From positions 9,187,980 to 9,251,979 of the forward strand of contig QVOM02000115.1 of NCBI GenBank assembly GCA_003586115.2: a DNA stretch of 64,000 bases, written 5' to 3'. Positions within the stretch are counted from its first letter, which is position 1. Each line of letters begins with the position of its first letter. This document shows positions 23,901 through 34,680 of the stretch, piece by piece. The notes below the pieces were generated by a model that did not search any database, was not told where the DNA came from, and worked only from the letters and a program-made list of their open reading frames with translations. This stretch comes from Salvator merianae. Lineage: Eukaryota; Chordata; Lepidosauria; Squamata; Teiidae. The translations under genes and the position numbers were made by a program.

Positions 23901-24870
23901 GATACACCTAAAGGAACGCAAGAAGAAGCAAATGATATCCAAATGGAAAACATACCACAGCCTAAAGATGATAATGTGGAACCTTTACAATTAGATGACT
24001 CACTAAAATCTAAAGATTTACCCATTGTTGGAGTAAAAGAGGAAGAAGGTGAAAAGGGTGAAGAACATGAAGAACAAGTTGAAGAGATTCAGCCAACAGA
24101 AGAACATGAACAAGAAAGTAAGACAGAAGTGAAAGACGTGGAAGAAGATAATCTAGAAAAACACATAGAGTTGAGTAAACAAGAGAAGAAACAAGAAGAG
24201 GAAAGGATTAAACAAGAAGAAACAGTTGAACAAGAAGAAACAGTTGAACAAGAAAAAACAGCTGAACAAGAAGAAACAGTTGAACAAGAAGAAACAGTTG
24301 AACAAGAAGAAACAGTTGAACAAGAAGAAATAGTTGAACAAGAAACAGTTGAACAAGCAGAAACAGTTGAACAAGCAGAAACAGTTGAACAAGAGAAAGA
24401 GACTGAGCGAGGAGAGGAAGAGAAGGAAAGTAAGCAAACAAGCCAAGAAAAGGACTTGGAAAAACCTGTAGAAGAGGAGGAACAAGACATATGTAAAGCT
24501 GTCCCTGGGGAAGTGCCTGAACTTAAAGAAGTAATAGAATCTGTTGTTACAATTGAGGATGACTTCATCACAATAGTGCAGACTGTAGATGAGGGAGAAA
24601 CCGGCTCCCATAGTGTGCGTTTTGCTGAAGCAGCGCAGCCTGATACAGTAGAAGACTTCCATCCTGAAGAAGAGGTGGACATGGAAGTAGAGGTGGTAGC
24701 TGATGTTGAAGAAGATACAAAAGAAAGCTCCCTGGAAGCTCTTGGCTCCCCTGAACCAATAGAAGTTCCACTAACAGATTACAAGACAGAGACTTATGAT
24801 GATTATAAAGATGAAACAACCATTGATGACTCCATCCTGGACACAGACAGCATATGGGTAGATACTCAAG
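20905..24870 (+). CDS. MAP2: MAP2 exon 9, giant projection-domain exon (1,322 codons)
   Basis: This exon encodes most of the projection domain, the acidic, largely unstructured arm that spaces microtubules in dendrites. Acceptor ACTACAG|AT gives D-L-L-A-A-S-K-M, matching mammalian exon 9. A second in-frame AG at 20,915-20,916 has a better pyrimidine context. The donor is CAAG|GTGTGC after WVDTQ. It is phase 1 on both sides. Conserved blocks by exon residue: SGMSTYFETSALK (about 398-410), KNKDDLTLSRSLGLGG through GFNFGR (about 509-554), APDLPEMLDLAGTRSRL (about 636-652), QLEDLGYCVFNKYTVPLPSP (about 696-715), KPDLVHQEAVDKEESYESSG (about 934-953), and the VTIEDDFI and SHSVRF blocks (about 1,214-1,241). 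A hexapeptide array occupies residues 1,105-1,163. The N-terminal third is hard to align with mammalian MAP2, and a tryptophan-containing mammalian block appears to be missing. Skipping exons 9-11 gives the MAP2c type. Confidence 0.98.
24216..24392 (+). repeat. MAP2: In-frame 18-bp coding minisatellite in MAP2 exon 9
   Basis: Ten tandem copies of a GAA-GAA-ACA-GTT-GAA-CAA unit encode variants of E-E-T-V-E-Q. One unit (number 8) has lost a codon and is 15 bp, and units 9 and 10 begin with alanine. The array totals 59 codons and keeps the frame. The flanking sequence is also Glu/Lys/Gln-rich. Mammalian MAP2, as recalled, has no such array at this position, so it looks lineage-specific. Confidence 0.95.
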
Positions 24871-25088
24871 GTGTGCCTTATCCTTTTTCATTTTTCATTT
24901 CCAAACAAATTTTCTTATAATGAAACAATAATAATTAGAAGTACTGCATCAGGAATATTGCTAAAATAATTCCATTAAGAAGCAACGTGATTTTTTTTAA
25001 AAAAATATATATATGATCCCTCCAAAGCAGTACTATAATTTTACTAATCCTGTGTTTATTGTTGTTATAATTTACTCTGATCCTGCAG

Positions 25089-25295
25089 ATGATGATAGGA
25101 GCATCATGACAGAACAGTTAGAGGCTGTTCCTAAAGAGGAGAAGGCAGAGAGAGAATTGCGGAGACCGTCTCTCGATAAGCATAAAAAAGAGAAACCTTT
25201 AAAAACTGGGAGAGGCAGGATTTCTACTCCTGAAAGAAAAATAGCTAAAAAGGAACCTAGCACAGTCTCCAGAGATGAAGTGAGAAGGAAAAAAG
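25089..25295 (+). CDS. MAP2: MAP2 exon 10 (end of the long-isoform-specific region)
   Basis: The acceptor is CCTGCAG|AT. The translation begins D-D-D-R-S-I-M-T-E-Q-L and continues through KTGRGRISTPERKIAKKEPS to RDEVRRKK. This is very close to the mammalian sequence in the same place. The segment changes abruptly from acidic to strongly basic and so begins the positively charged side of the protein. It is 207 bp, phase 1 on both sides, and skipped with exons 9 and 11 in MAP2c. The donor is AAAG|GTTCAT, which departs from the consensus at positions +3 to +5. Intron 9, between exons 9 and 10, is only 218 bp. Confidence 0.96.
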
Positions 25296-26230
25296 GTTCA
25301 TGTAATACTAACTCTCTTTTTTCTTTCATATCATATTGTGAGTTTTTCATCTGTTTCTCAAGAATGTTATGTTAGCAGTACTGCTACTATTACACATTGT
25401 AATCAAGGATATTCATTAGGAAGTCAAAGACTATATTATTTCCATCACTCCTGTTTATGCTGGTCATATTTTTTCTATGGATCAGATAAATGGCATGTGT
25501 GACAATTCATCTCTTGTCTATTAGGATTCATTCATCCCAAAGAAGTAACACCAGCATAAAGTCACATAGTGTATGTACATTGATTTTGCCTGTCTCCTGA
25601 GTAGTCATGGCAATATTTTTAATTCATTAATTGCCAGAGCTTCTATATGAGCTGTCTTGCTGTTACTTCCACTGCACAAGAAGAGGGAATAATAATATTA
25701 AGCAGGAGATTATTATCAGTGGTACCAAATAAATCTGTGGCTCCCTGGAATGTAAGTCCTAGTCAATGTCCAACGTTCTGAACAGGATCATGTTAGCCAT
25801 ATCTCCTGCAGAATTGTTACTTAGCTAAAATGATCTTCCATTGTTATTCAGTACACTTGCCCTGAAATAGTCCTAGAAACCGCCCAACTTTTGGGATGCT
25901 GTGGAAGTCCAAGCAATGAAACAGGTATAATTACAGCTGCATAAAACAGGAATATGAAGGATACATGTAGAGCTGTTTCACTCTTCTGCTACTCTGGCAC
26001 AATGTTACTTTGAAAGAATTGGATCTAGATTGCAGGGGATGGATGTGGCAGTAGAGTGACATCTCTTACCTCTGAGGCATCAGCTGCAGAACATCTAGGC
26101 CTTGCTAGGCAGAAGCCCTACCTGAATGACTAAAGGGGCACCGAAGGCCAATATGTTGTCATGTTGAAATATATATTCCATTTTTAATTTGTTTTCTTCT
26201 GATTGTATGCTCTTGTTTTCTTGTCTATAG
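25296..26230. other. Intron 10
   Basis: This 935-bp intron is AT-rich and holds no recognised repeat, RNA gene or additional exon. It ends in a T-rich tract and TTGTCTATAG immediately before exon 11. Confidence 0.75.
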
Positions 26231-26365
26231 CTGTATATAAGAAAGCTGAACTTGCTAAAAAAGCTGAAGTTCAGACTCACTCTCCCTCCAGGAAAATCAT
26301 TTTAAAACCTGCTATGAAACATGCTAGACCAACTCATCACTCCTGTGTTAAGCGGAAGCAGACAG
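26231..26365 (+). CDS. MAP2: MAP2 exon 11
   Basis: The acceptor TCTATAG|CT gives A-V-Y-K-K-A-E-L-A-K-K-A-E-V-Q. The exon runs through HSPSRKIILKPAMK to SCVKRKQT, then donor ACAG|GTGACT. The human counterpart is nearly identical. The segment is basic and serine/threonine-rich. The exon is 135 bp and phase 1 on both sides, and is the third of the exons omitted together in MAP2c. The open frame continues far into the intron after the donor, but that extension has no MAP2 similarity. Confidence 0.96.
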
Positions 26366-29212
26366 GTGACTGTGATGTCTTGACTTTATGCAACGTGGCT
26401 GGCAAACATAGACATTCTATTGTTGTTGTTATTTCAGATTTCATTGCTCTACTGGCTGCCCTAGTTTTGATTTTAATTTCTTTTTCTTCTAAGACTTTTT
26501 CTGCTGTTGTGAATGATACTTTTGTTTTCTTTTTGTATCATGCTCTTTTATTTTGTTTCTTTAGCAGAGGCCATGATCATGTATGCTTGTCATGCTTGGA
26601 TTTCCCAAGTTCTGTAGTCGTTTCTTGGCATTGTGATTTGATAGTGGTGTCGTAAAATTCTGTTTTGCTTTGTTTTGTTTTTACCCTTTTTTTTAATTTT
26701 TGCTCTGTACTAGTGGGAAAATGCTAATGGCTTTAAACCATAGTTTCCTTTTTTTTTAATCAGTTTCCCTTTTTTTCCTCTCATGCATAATAATAAGAAG
26801 CATTTCAGCTTGTATTTATATTGTATGCATTCAGATCTGTAATAATGTTTTATTAAAATTATATATTGAAACTACAAACCTGCAAGGTAATTTAAGCTGC
26901 CATGGAGCTGAAAGGGAATAAATCTGGCACCAGGGCTATGTATGAATTATATGACTTTGCTGATTTTTATTTTTATTCTCTAGTGACAAGCCTGGAAAAT
27001 ATGGGGATGAGGAGGTTTTGGAGAGTAATATTTTTTCCAGCTTACAGATATCTCAGTTATCATTTAGAGGACCAGGCTGTTGTTGTAATTTGCAGGAAAT
27101 GTGTGGAAGAATAAATGGAGACAGTCTACAAGAACCAACACCATGCAGATCCCTTTGAGATGAGAAATAAAAGATTTGGTTTTCCAGGACTCAGGCATAT
27201 TAACTGGATTTATGTGGGAAGAATTAAATGGAATATGTATATTCCACAGCACATTTCTTTCACTCACTCACACACACACACACACACACACATACTGCAC
27301 ATACACACCCCATTCCTTTCTGCTTGAAAGAAGGGTGAATGCTATCCCCAGTCACTTCTATGAGAATTATGTTAACGTAAAAACAAACGAAAAAAATCTG
27401 ATGCAATAAATAATTATTGAACTCAAAAATAACCACAAAAACACTCATGCTTTTCCTTTTGACAGTTTAAAATTGTCCTTTAATATTTCCTTAGTGTGTG
27501 AAGTGGTCATTGTCATTAAACAGCCTTCAATGAAAGGACTTTCTTGTTAACAGACTATATATCCCTAAACCTAATGTTGAGTAGTATCTTAAAGTTGCAA
27601 AGTACTTTTTTAAAAAAAGAAAAGTAGGAGTGGCTAAACTGTAATCCTTGGGAACCCTGATGATGCTAGTTAACAGTGCTAAGCAGCTCAACAAAATTGC
27701 TGCTCTTTTTGTACTGATTTTCCATGCAACACATAAGGGAGTTAATAGCACTTCCTGTCTCTTTGGCCCATGCCTCTCTGGAAAAGAAAGTCACCCCAAA
27801 TGTCACTTGCCCATTCACTTTTGCCACTGTAGGCAGGAAAGGGCGACACTAGGAGTATAGCTTCTTTATAGCTGCTTCCTCTTTGCCTAAACATGCCAAG
27901 TTTTCATCCTCAGATTCTACACGGGAAGAGGGCTCTTGACTGGAGTTACTCCCACCAATTCCAGCAAAAATAATATTTCATGACTGTTTGGCATAATAAT
28001 AATGTGAAAACACTGCAAAAGGGGGGGGGGGCTCTCTTAAAAGGACTCTGGGGGGAAAGCCCGCACAGAAAGAATTAAGGGTAGATGTGGAAGCATCTCT
28101 GTTCTTAAGATCATGGATGGCGTTTCCCACAAGCAGGCGAGTAGCAACAGTATCAATGTAAAAGTCGGGTCTCACAAAAGTTATGTGTGCACATTTTATT
28201 ATCAAGTATTTGTGATTTATGCATTGTCTCCTTGAGTTGTGTTACTGCTAACAGAGTATGTAACAACCATTCAGTGGGTATCTGAATTAGAGTTTTGAGA
28301 GGAGCAACATATGTGCACCACTTGGGATTTTCTTTTCTAAATTACAAAGCTAATAGTCCATTACTAAAGCTAAATGAAACAAAATGTGTTTAAAATATTG
28401 CAGTGGCATTTTTTTTCCTTCAAAGACTTGCTGAATCTTCAACTAAAGGTGCCCTGGTCCTATCTTCAGAATGAGTAAGGATTCCATTTCCTTTAAAGAG
28501 CCTTCTACACAATCCGTGTTGTGGTGTTCTCCACCTGCATGGGCATGTGTACACACATGTACACTCACTCTCAATGAATGTTCATTTTCCCTCCTTTGTT
28601 GCAGACACCTGAGACACCTAGATGTACCTGGTCATCTAGTTTCAAACAAAGATAGGGAAGGGAAAGCAAAAAGTAGTAAGCCTGCCCCCACGTGAAGGCC
28701 AGCCTTCATTATGGCAGCAGAATATAGGGAAGATCTGTACAGGGCCTTTGTGGCACAATGCTGTCCACCTGGGACCACTCCTGTTGCAACACAAGAGTTT
28801 CCTAGGGCACAGGATACGCACATTCCTATGCCATGGAAGCACTCGCTCTGTCATCAGTGCTTATTAGAGTTCTATAATGATGGAAGGATGGGAAGAGCCC
28901 TGACACTTCTTCAGGTCACTTTCCCTCCTCCGACTCCATACATACTTACCTTGATGTGCTCTGTCTCATGCAGAACACAGGAAAATGACCGACTTCTGCC
29001 TGTACTCTGCACAGCACCTCTGGGGGAAAACATGAACCAGGGAATTAAAGTTTCCCAGCTTCAGTGTTTTCACCAGCATGAGCAGTGACCAGCATGCAGA
29101 AAGCATACTGCCAGTGCAGCACTGTCACTGTGGCAATTGAAGATTAATGGAAGAGTGATTTCTTATTGCTGTGCTCTTCCCACCATTGCATGAAAGAAGC
29201 CCCAGGCTGCTT
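26366..29212. other. Intron 11, 5' part
   Basis: Contains a CA microsatellite at 27,269-27,292 (12 units) and a run of ten G at 28,021-28,030. An open frame at 28,711-29,088 has no recognisable similarity or splice context. I could not identify a repeat family in this interval, although the GC-rich part from about 28,500 looks like an unclassified mobile element. Confidence 0.5.
27269..27292. repeat. CA dinucleotide microsatellite, 12 units
   Basis: An uninterrupted CA array, followed after a short gap by another shorter CA-rich patch. Confidence 0.95.
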
Positions 29213-29634
29213 CCAGACAGCAAGAGGCAATACGGGATCTAAACAAGGTCATTTTGCAAATGCCTCTTGCCATACCCACCACCAAACGAGATGAGCAGTT
29301 GTGGACTTACCTTCATGTCTGTTGGCTGCTTTTGGAATCAGTTTATTAGGGTCTAGTGGACCCATCCACTTACTTCCATGTGTTTTATGCACTTAGCTGA
29401 CTTACAGTAGCACCAGGCAAGCTGATTCTGATGGCTGTTAGCAAACACGAAGGTTAGCACACTATTATGGGGAACCTGGTATGATTTCTGGTTTTCCCAT
29501 AATAGCAGTATTATGGGTTTCCAGCTCCTTAAAGTGGCACTACATTGGGAATGTCAAGGGATATTCCATAATATCCATGCTTTATTCCACAATGTCCAAA
29601 TAAGCAGAATAAATAAGCAATGTCTGGATGCAGC
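29213..29634. mobile_element. Probable non-autonomous DNA transposon with internal hairpins
   Basis: Imperfect terminal inverted repeats: GGCTGCTTCCAGACAG on the left, and a right end whose complement reads AGCTGCATCCAGACAT. Inside is a strong stem, CTATTATGGGGAACC (29,462-29,476) with GGTTTTCCCATAATAG (29,490-29,505). A smaller stem, GGATATT/AATATCC, lies near 29,560. No target duplication is clear. It resembles the elements at 20,315 and 40,476 in style. Confidence 0.6.
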
Positions 29635-32600
29635 TACAGTGTCCTCAGAGAACAGGAGGTTACTGTATTGTACCTCTTAAATGAAGAATTCTTTTTAAAA
29701 AATCTAATTTTGATTATAAGGACAGACCAAAGAGTATTGGCATCTCAGTGTTTGCCTTTATTATCATACCACTGATCATGTTACAATCTTATCAGATTTT
29801 TTTAAGGCTCAGTTCCAATATCATGCCAAACAATGCTAGAGGAATCTTGGCATTTAGTATGATGTTTGAGCTGAAAAACTATGTTTTCTCGTTAGTCACT
29901 AAACCAGAAGCAGAAGTCAAAGCTTGGACTAGCTCTGGAAGCAGTGATTTGTTCCTGCTACAGTTTGACCAACTGCTCTAATAAGCATTGTTCCATCAAT
30001 TTCTGGGAGCTTCATGTCTGAAAAACCCATAAAGAAAAACTGAAAGCAATCAGTTCTAAACTATAGTTTGCCATACATTTGGAGGCTAACTATAATGTCT
30101 GGATTGTGTGCTTTTCACAAGACATAGAAAACGAACGTCCTAGCCCTGTCTAATGTGGAGGCATTTTAAAACAGAGAACGTTCAGGATTCAGCTTGCTAG
30201 CAAGCCAAAATGTAGGGATGTTTGATGAGCTGGTGTCGGCAGTGCAGCCCTCCGGGGTCTTTACTCCTAGAAGAAGCGTCCAGGAGCAGAACTGTCTGCA
30301 TGGTAGCAGGGCAGGCCGTAATGGCACAGGCCAGAAGTAGCAGTACAGCAGTGTAGGTCAAAGGCAGGGAGGGGGAGACAGGAGGCTACATGAACTGGGC
30401 CAAACTAAACTCAACCCAGCCAGCTCACTTACTGAGCCAACAGGTCATTTCAGTAAGACCCGTGACACCGTTCAACCATTGGTGAGGTTTGGTCTGATTT
30501 GGACCAAATGTGCCAGAACTTGCTCATGTACATCTCTCTTTTTTATTTTTTTATTTTCAAAAATTAAGTATTCAGCCATTCAGTATGTGAAGGGGGAGGT
30601 GCCCTATCCGATACTGTAACACTATCAACAGTTTTAACCACAACAGTTGGCATGCAGAAAAGCAGGTGAAATGTCATTGCTGCTGTCTCACTTGATCTCT
30701 TGAATCCAAAAGCAATATGAAGCACAGAAAAGATTAAGAAGAAGAATGGAAGTGCTTCCTTCACAGCTTTGGTTGCCCTTCAGCAGTTCAGCAGTTTTCA
30801 GTGACTTGTGCACACTCGTATAATTGAACACTGACATCAGTCCAATACAAAGCTCTTTACAGAATAGCCAATTTCTCAATTTTGTCCTATTTTAGAGAGA
30901 AAGAGACAATTGTTTACTTTCTCTTAGCTGCAGAAAACATAGGTGGTGTTGGTGATGATGATGACCATGACAATGATGATGATGATGATGTGACTAGCTG
31001 GCTAACTGTTGCTTTTGAGCGACCATGAATATTCAGACACTCGAATAAACCCTTAGGTACAGCCAGGAAACTCCAAACTCCCTATGATCTTAAAAATGTC
31101 ACAGGGGGGCAAACTGCATATTTTGGTGATTATTTCTCACAAGCATTTCTCTTACTTAAAAAGCATTTTTGAGCTGACCAGTGGGTACCTACACAAGGAA
31201 TTGTTTTATCTTTCACCTGCTTGCCTGCTCTATAGAAGCCTTGAAGGAAACAAATGTCCAGCAAGGAAACAGTTAAATGGAACTCTACACGCCCTGGGCA
31301 TTTACTCAGCTCAAAACTGCCTGTGATACCTTTGCATGTTTTCAAACCATTGGGAATATTGTGGAATTTTCAGAGAACATGTGGTTCGATATGCTGCCTG
31401 AGACATAAAATGGATGTTGCTTCAATTTGACTTGTAATAAGAAAACATTTATGAAAGCTTCTCAGTTTTCTGGTCCACCTGACCAATGGTCAGATGCCAT
31501 TATACAAAGTATGCAAGAAGCTTAATAGTTAACGTACCTGTGGTGAGAAATGAAATACTGTGGCTGATGCTTTCTCGGTCCCCTGCTGTCTGATGCTGAG
31601 CTCAGAGAACTGAGTGTAAAATGAAGGATGTCAGAAATTCTATGTATGCCTGAAAAGAACCTCAGCATGTGCCATTGCAACTACAAGGATCAGTAGCAAT
31701 GGCCCAGTTAGGCTTTTTTCTTCCTCATACAATACTCACATTATTTTCATTCTGTATGCAAGGACTTTCATTTCCTCTTCCATACAAGTGTACCAAATGC
31801 AAAAACATCTTTGCTAGTTTATATGTAACCCTATTGCATGCAATTAAGTTAGTATAATGGCCAGAAATAAATTGTTTATTGTACTTAACTGCAAATGTGT
31901 GTACGTTAGTGAATATATAGGATCTGCATTTTGTGCATTTAGATGGAAGCAGGAAGTAAAAATCCACCAAATGGAAATCTATAAGTAAGGAATTCAATAT
32001 AAACAGAAACCTTTTTGGCACAGATCTGTAAAAAGTCAGTCAAAATTGAATAGGAATTGCATTTTTGTCCCATCCGTAAGTGTCAGTTTGGTGACTCCAC
32101 AGCAGAGACTTTTGAAAAGTTCAAAAATCGTCCTATATTTTATGACTTGGATGGTAGGGCTGAGAATTTCTCTCTGTGATGAGAACTTGGGAAGCTAGTA
32201 GACAGTGGGGTTTTTTCTGTCATGGAAAGAAGAATGATAACTTTGTATTTTGTAATTCCAGGCAGACTCAGCAGTTCAGTTTCAGATGGTATTTAGTCAT
32301 AGTTCTACTGTTCCTAGTTTCCTAGCAGGAATGTATAGGGATCTATATAGAGATCTAATGATGGCTTAAATCCTGGATTACATGGTAGTAGTTATGTCAT
32401 GCATCAGTTTTCAGATTGTGAACTTCCATCCTAGTATCTTCAGAATCTTCTCACTTTTCTATAGCCTGTGCCTCACATTTTGGTAATTTTTGTATATATG
32501 GCTGTGTGTCCACTTACCAATAAAGTGTGCCCTCAGCTGCTCAAGAAGGTGCCTGCTGCCACCTGATCTCAATTTTTAGTGGCAGCAGGCACCGCATGAT

Positions 32601-34327
32601 GATCGCACCAGTCCCTTTGCCTTGTGACTAGAGGCACCGTCCTACATAGAGGCATTGCGGAAGATGGTGCCTCCTTGCTCCAAAATGATGGACAAGGATG
32701 GCTTTTTTCCATAGTGCCTCTCCTACCCGGAAATGGAGGCACAGCCTGTGCATTTAGAACTAATGAACCCCTAAGATCCATAAGTGCAATTTAATCATAC
32801 TTACCTGTATATTAGTCTGGTTAAATTCATCAGTGGGGCTTTCTTCTAATAAATGTACACAGGACAGGGATGCATAAAGGGTAATATTAGAGGTTAGGTT
32901 GTTTGAATGAAACAAGCTTTTAAAAACCACCTAACACGGTCAAGGAAACCTGCAGTTCTAGTTGTCTCTGAGCTGTTTCCTTTTTTATTGATTCATTAAA
33001 TGGGAAAGGAGGCAATGTTTGAAGAGAGCACTTTTACTCATTCCTGTCATCTAAGTGATATACTTCACCTTTTGATTGGCTGAAAATGTGACACTTTGCT
33101 TTCTTTGTGACATCACAACATTGATATCATAGGGCAAGTAAGAGCATGAGTTCAGGCTATGAACTGGGACAAACATGCATTAGGTTTGTCTTCCTCACTT
33201 TAAATTTCATGCTGTATGCCCCAGAACTAAACATGTTTCTTGCATGATTAAATTGTTAGCCGAACTCCAAGGGACAGGGTGAAGCCATGATCCAGGTTTA
33301 TTGTTCAGATGGAGGAATTGTTATGCTTTCAGGTAAGTTAGCAATCCATATATTTTCCCATCATTTTATAGCAGTGAATGGAGGTGTCTGATTCAAAAAT
33401 AATAATGCCCCACTTGGGGAGAAAACACCAGTGACAACATTGCATTGGTAAAACATAATCATGTACAGGAAGTTTTTGTTGAATATATCCTATTAGAGAA
33501 CATGGGAAGGGTATGGTGAGGGGAGTATGGTGAGGAGGGAATTTAATCTCCATCCTAAATTAATTTGAATTAGCTGTTCCCATGAGGCTGCAATCCTTAC
33601 TTAACCTTTCTGGGACTAAAGACTGCTGCATACAGTGGGACTTACTTCTGAATAAACTTGTTTACTTGCACTGCTAGCCTCTTCCAGTAAAGACAACAAA
33701 GAGTGCTGCAGCACTTCAAAGACTAACAAATTTATTACGGCATCAACTGTGAGTTACAGTGTAACACCTCATGTATTGAATGAACTAGGCAATAGTTTAC
33801 AAAGGTCTGCACACTATCATGTATGCTAATAGGGTAATCTTAAAGGTATCTCAAGATGCTCGGTTTTTAAAGAAGGCATTTTTAAAAATGAAAATTGTAT
33901 AGAAAAGAGGAAGTTCAGTCACCCTGGTCATAGATGCCTGATAGTGCCAATGAAATTCTGGGCAAATGAGATATGTTGCTTTTTTTTTTTAGACCTGTAG
34001 GAGTCAATCATGAATGCAGCATCTCAAATTTGAAATGGTTTTATGGATGGAAGATTAGGGAATTTTGCTCACAACGCTGCTTAAGTAGGATCGATCTTCT
34101 TTTTTAAATCACATTTAAAGCATGTTTCTGCAGATTTAGAATGAGCAAATAATTAGCAAAATTATGGAGTATATCTATGTATAGACACATGGAGATTTCA
34201 AATTGTTGTTTTGAAAAGCATCCAAGTCATCCACAATTCACAGAACTATGTGCAATAAGAAATGAATAGAAACTCTTGCTCTAGGCATAAGCTTGCCGTA
34301 TTTTTAAATGCTATTTCTGTGACTTAT
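29635..34327. other. Intron 11, middle part
   Basis: Mostly unremarkable non-coding sequence. It includes a GAT-rich simple repeat at about 30,953-30,991, a perfect 15-bp inverted repeat (listed separately), and from about 33,590 to 33,770 two short fragments of dispersed amniote repeats (GTGGGACTTACTTCTGAATAA; GACTAACAAATTTATTACGG). No exon was recognised. Confidence 0.45.
32548..32593. repeat. Perfect 15-bp inverted repeat
   Basis: GGTGCCTGCTGCCAC at 32,548-32,562 is exactly complementary to GTGGCAGCAGGCACC at 32,579-32,593, with a 16-base loop. Its surroundings are unusually GC-rich for this intron, suggesting a hairpin inside an unclassified MITE. Confidence 0.8.
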
Positions 34328-34680
34328 TGTCAGCATGGCCATTGCACTGCCATCTTTGAAGCTCTGTAATACTAAGCTGTCTGCTTTCATATTTCACTGA
34401 TTCTGCTTTTCATTTGCTGTTGAGATAAGCATGTAACTATTGGCAAATTATTGGAACTGGTGTTGACTCAAGGCCACTTAGAGCCTGAGAAAAAATGGGG
34501 AGTTAATTTGGGTGTTTGATATCCTGGACACCCATGCCAACATGAATGGGAAAATGTTGAGGGATATATGTGTCTGCAGGTATTATTTTCTGCATCATCT
34601 TTTATCAGTAAATGCTGACATGCTGCTACCAAGGCAAGTCTGTGTTCTTGAATCTGGGCCTATGAATGGCGATCTTAACA
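34328..34680 (+). repeat. 5' LTR of the Ty3/gypsy element
   Basis: Begins TGTCAGCATGG and ends GATCTTAACA, with canonical TG...CA ends. It pairs with the 3' LTR along its full length. It includes a shared ATATGTGTCT block and a shared GACATGCTGCTACCAAGGCA block. Confidence 0.88.

Noticed and set aside
24089..24682. Long minus-strand open frames (197 and 169 aa) opposite exon 9
   Set aside because: They are the complement of the low-complexity GAA/CAA/ACA-rich coding array and give monotonous Ser/Cys/Phe sequence. The plus strand is clearly MAP2.
26203..26655. 150-aa open frame as a separate gene
   Set aside because: Its first part is MAP2 exon 11, and the rest is read-through into intron 11 after a good donor site.
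28711..29088. 125-aa open frame in intron 11
   Set aside because: No recognisable similarity, no fitting splice sites and no conserved pattern; probably chance within an unclassified repeat.
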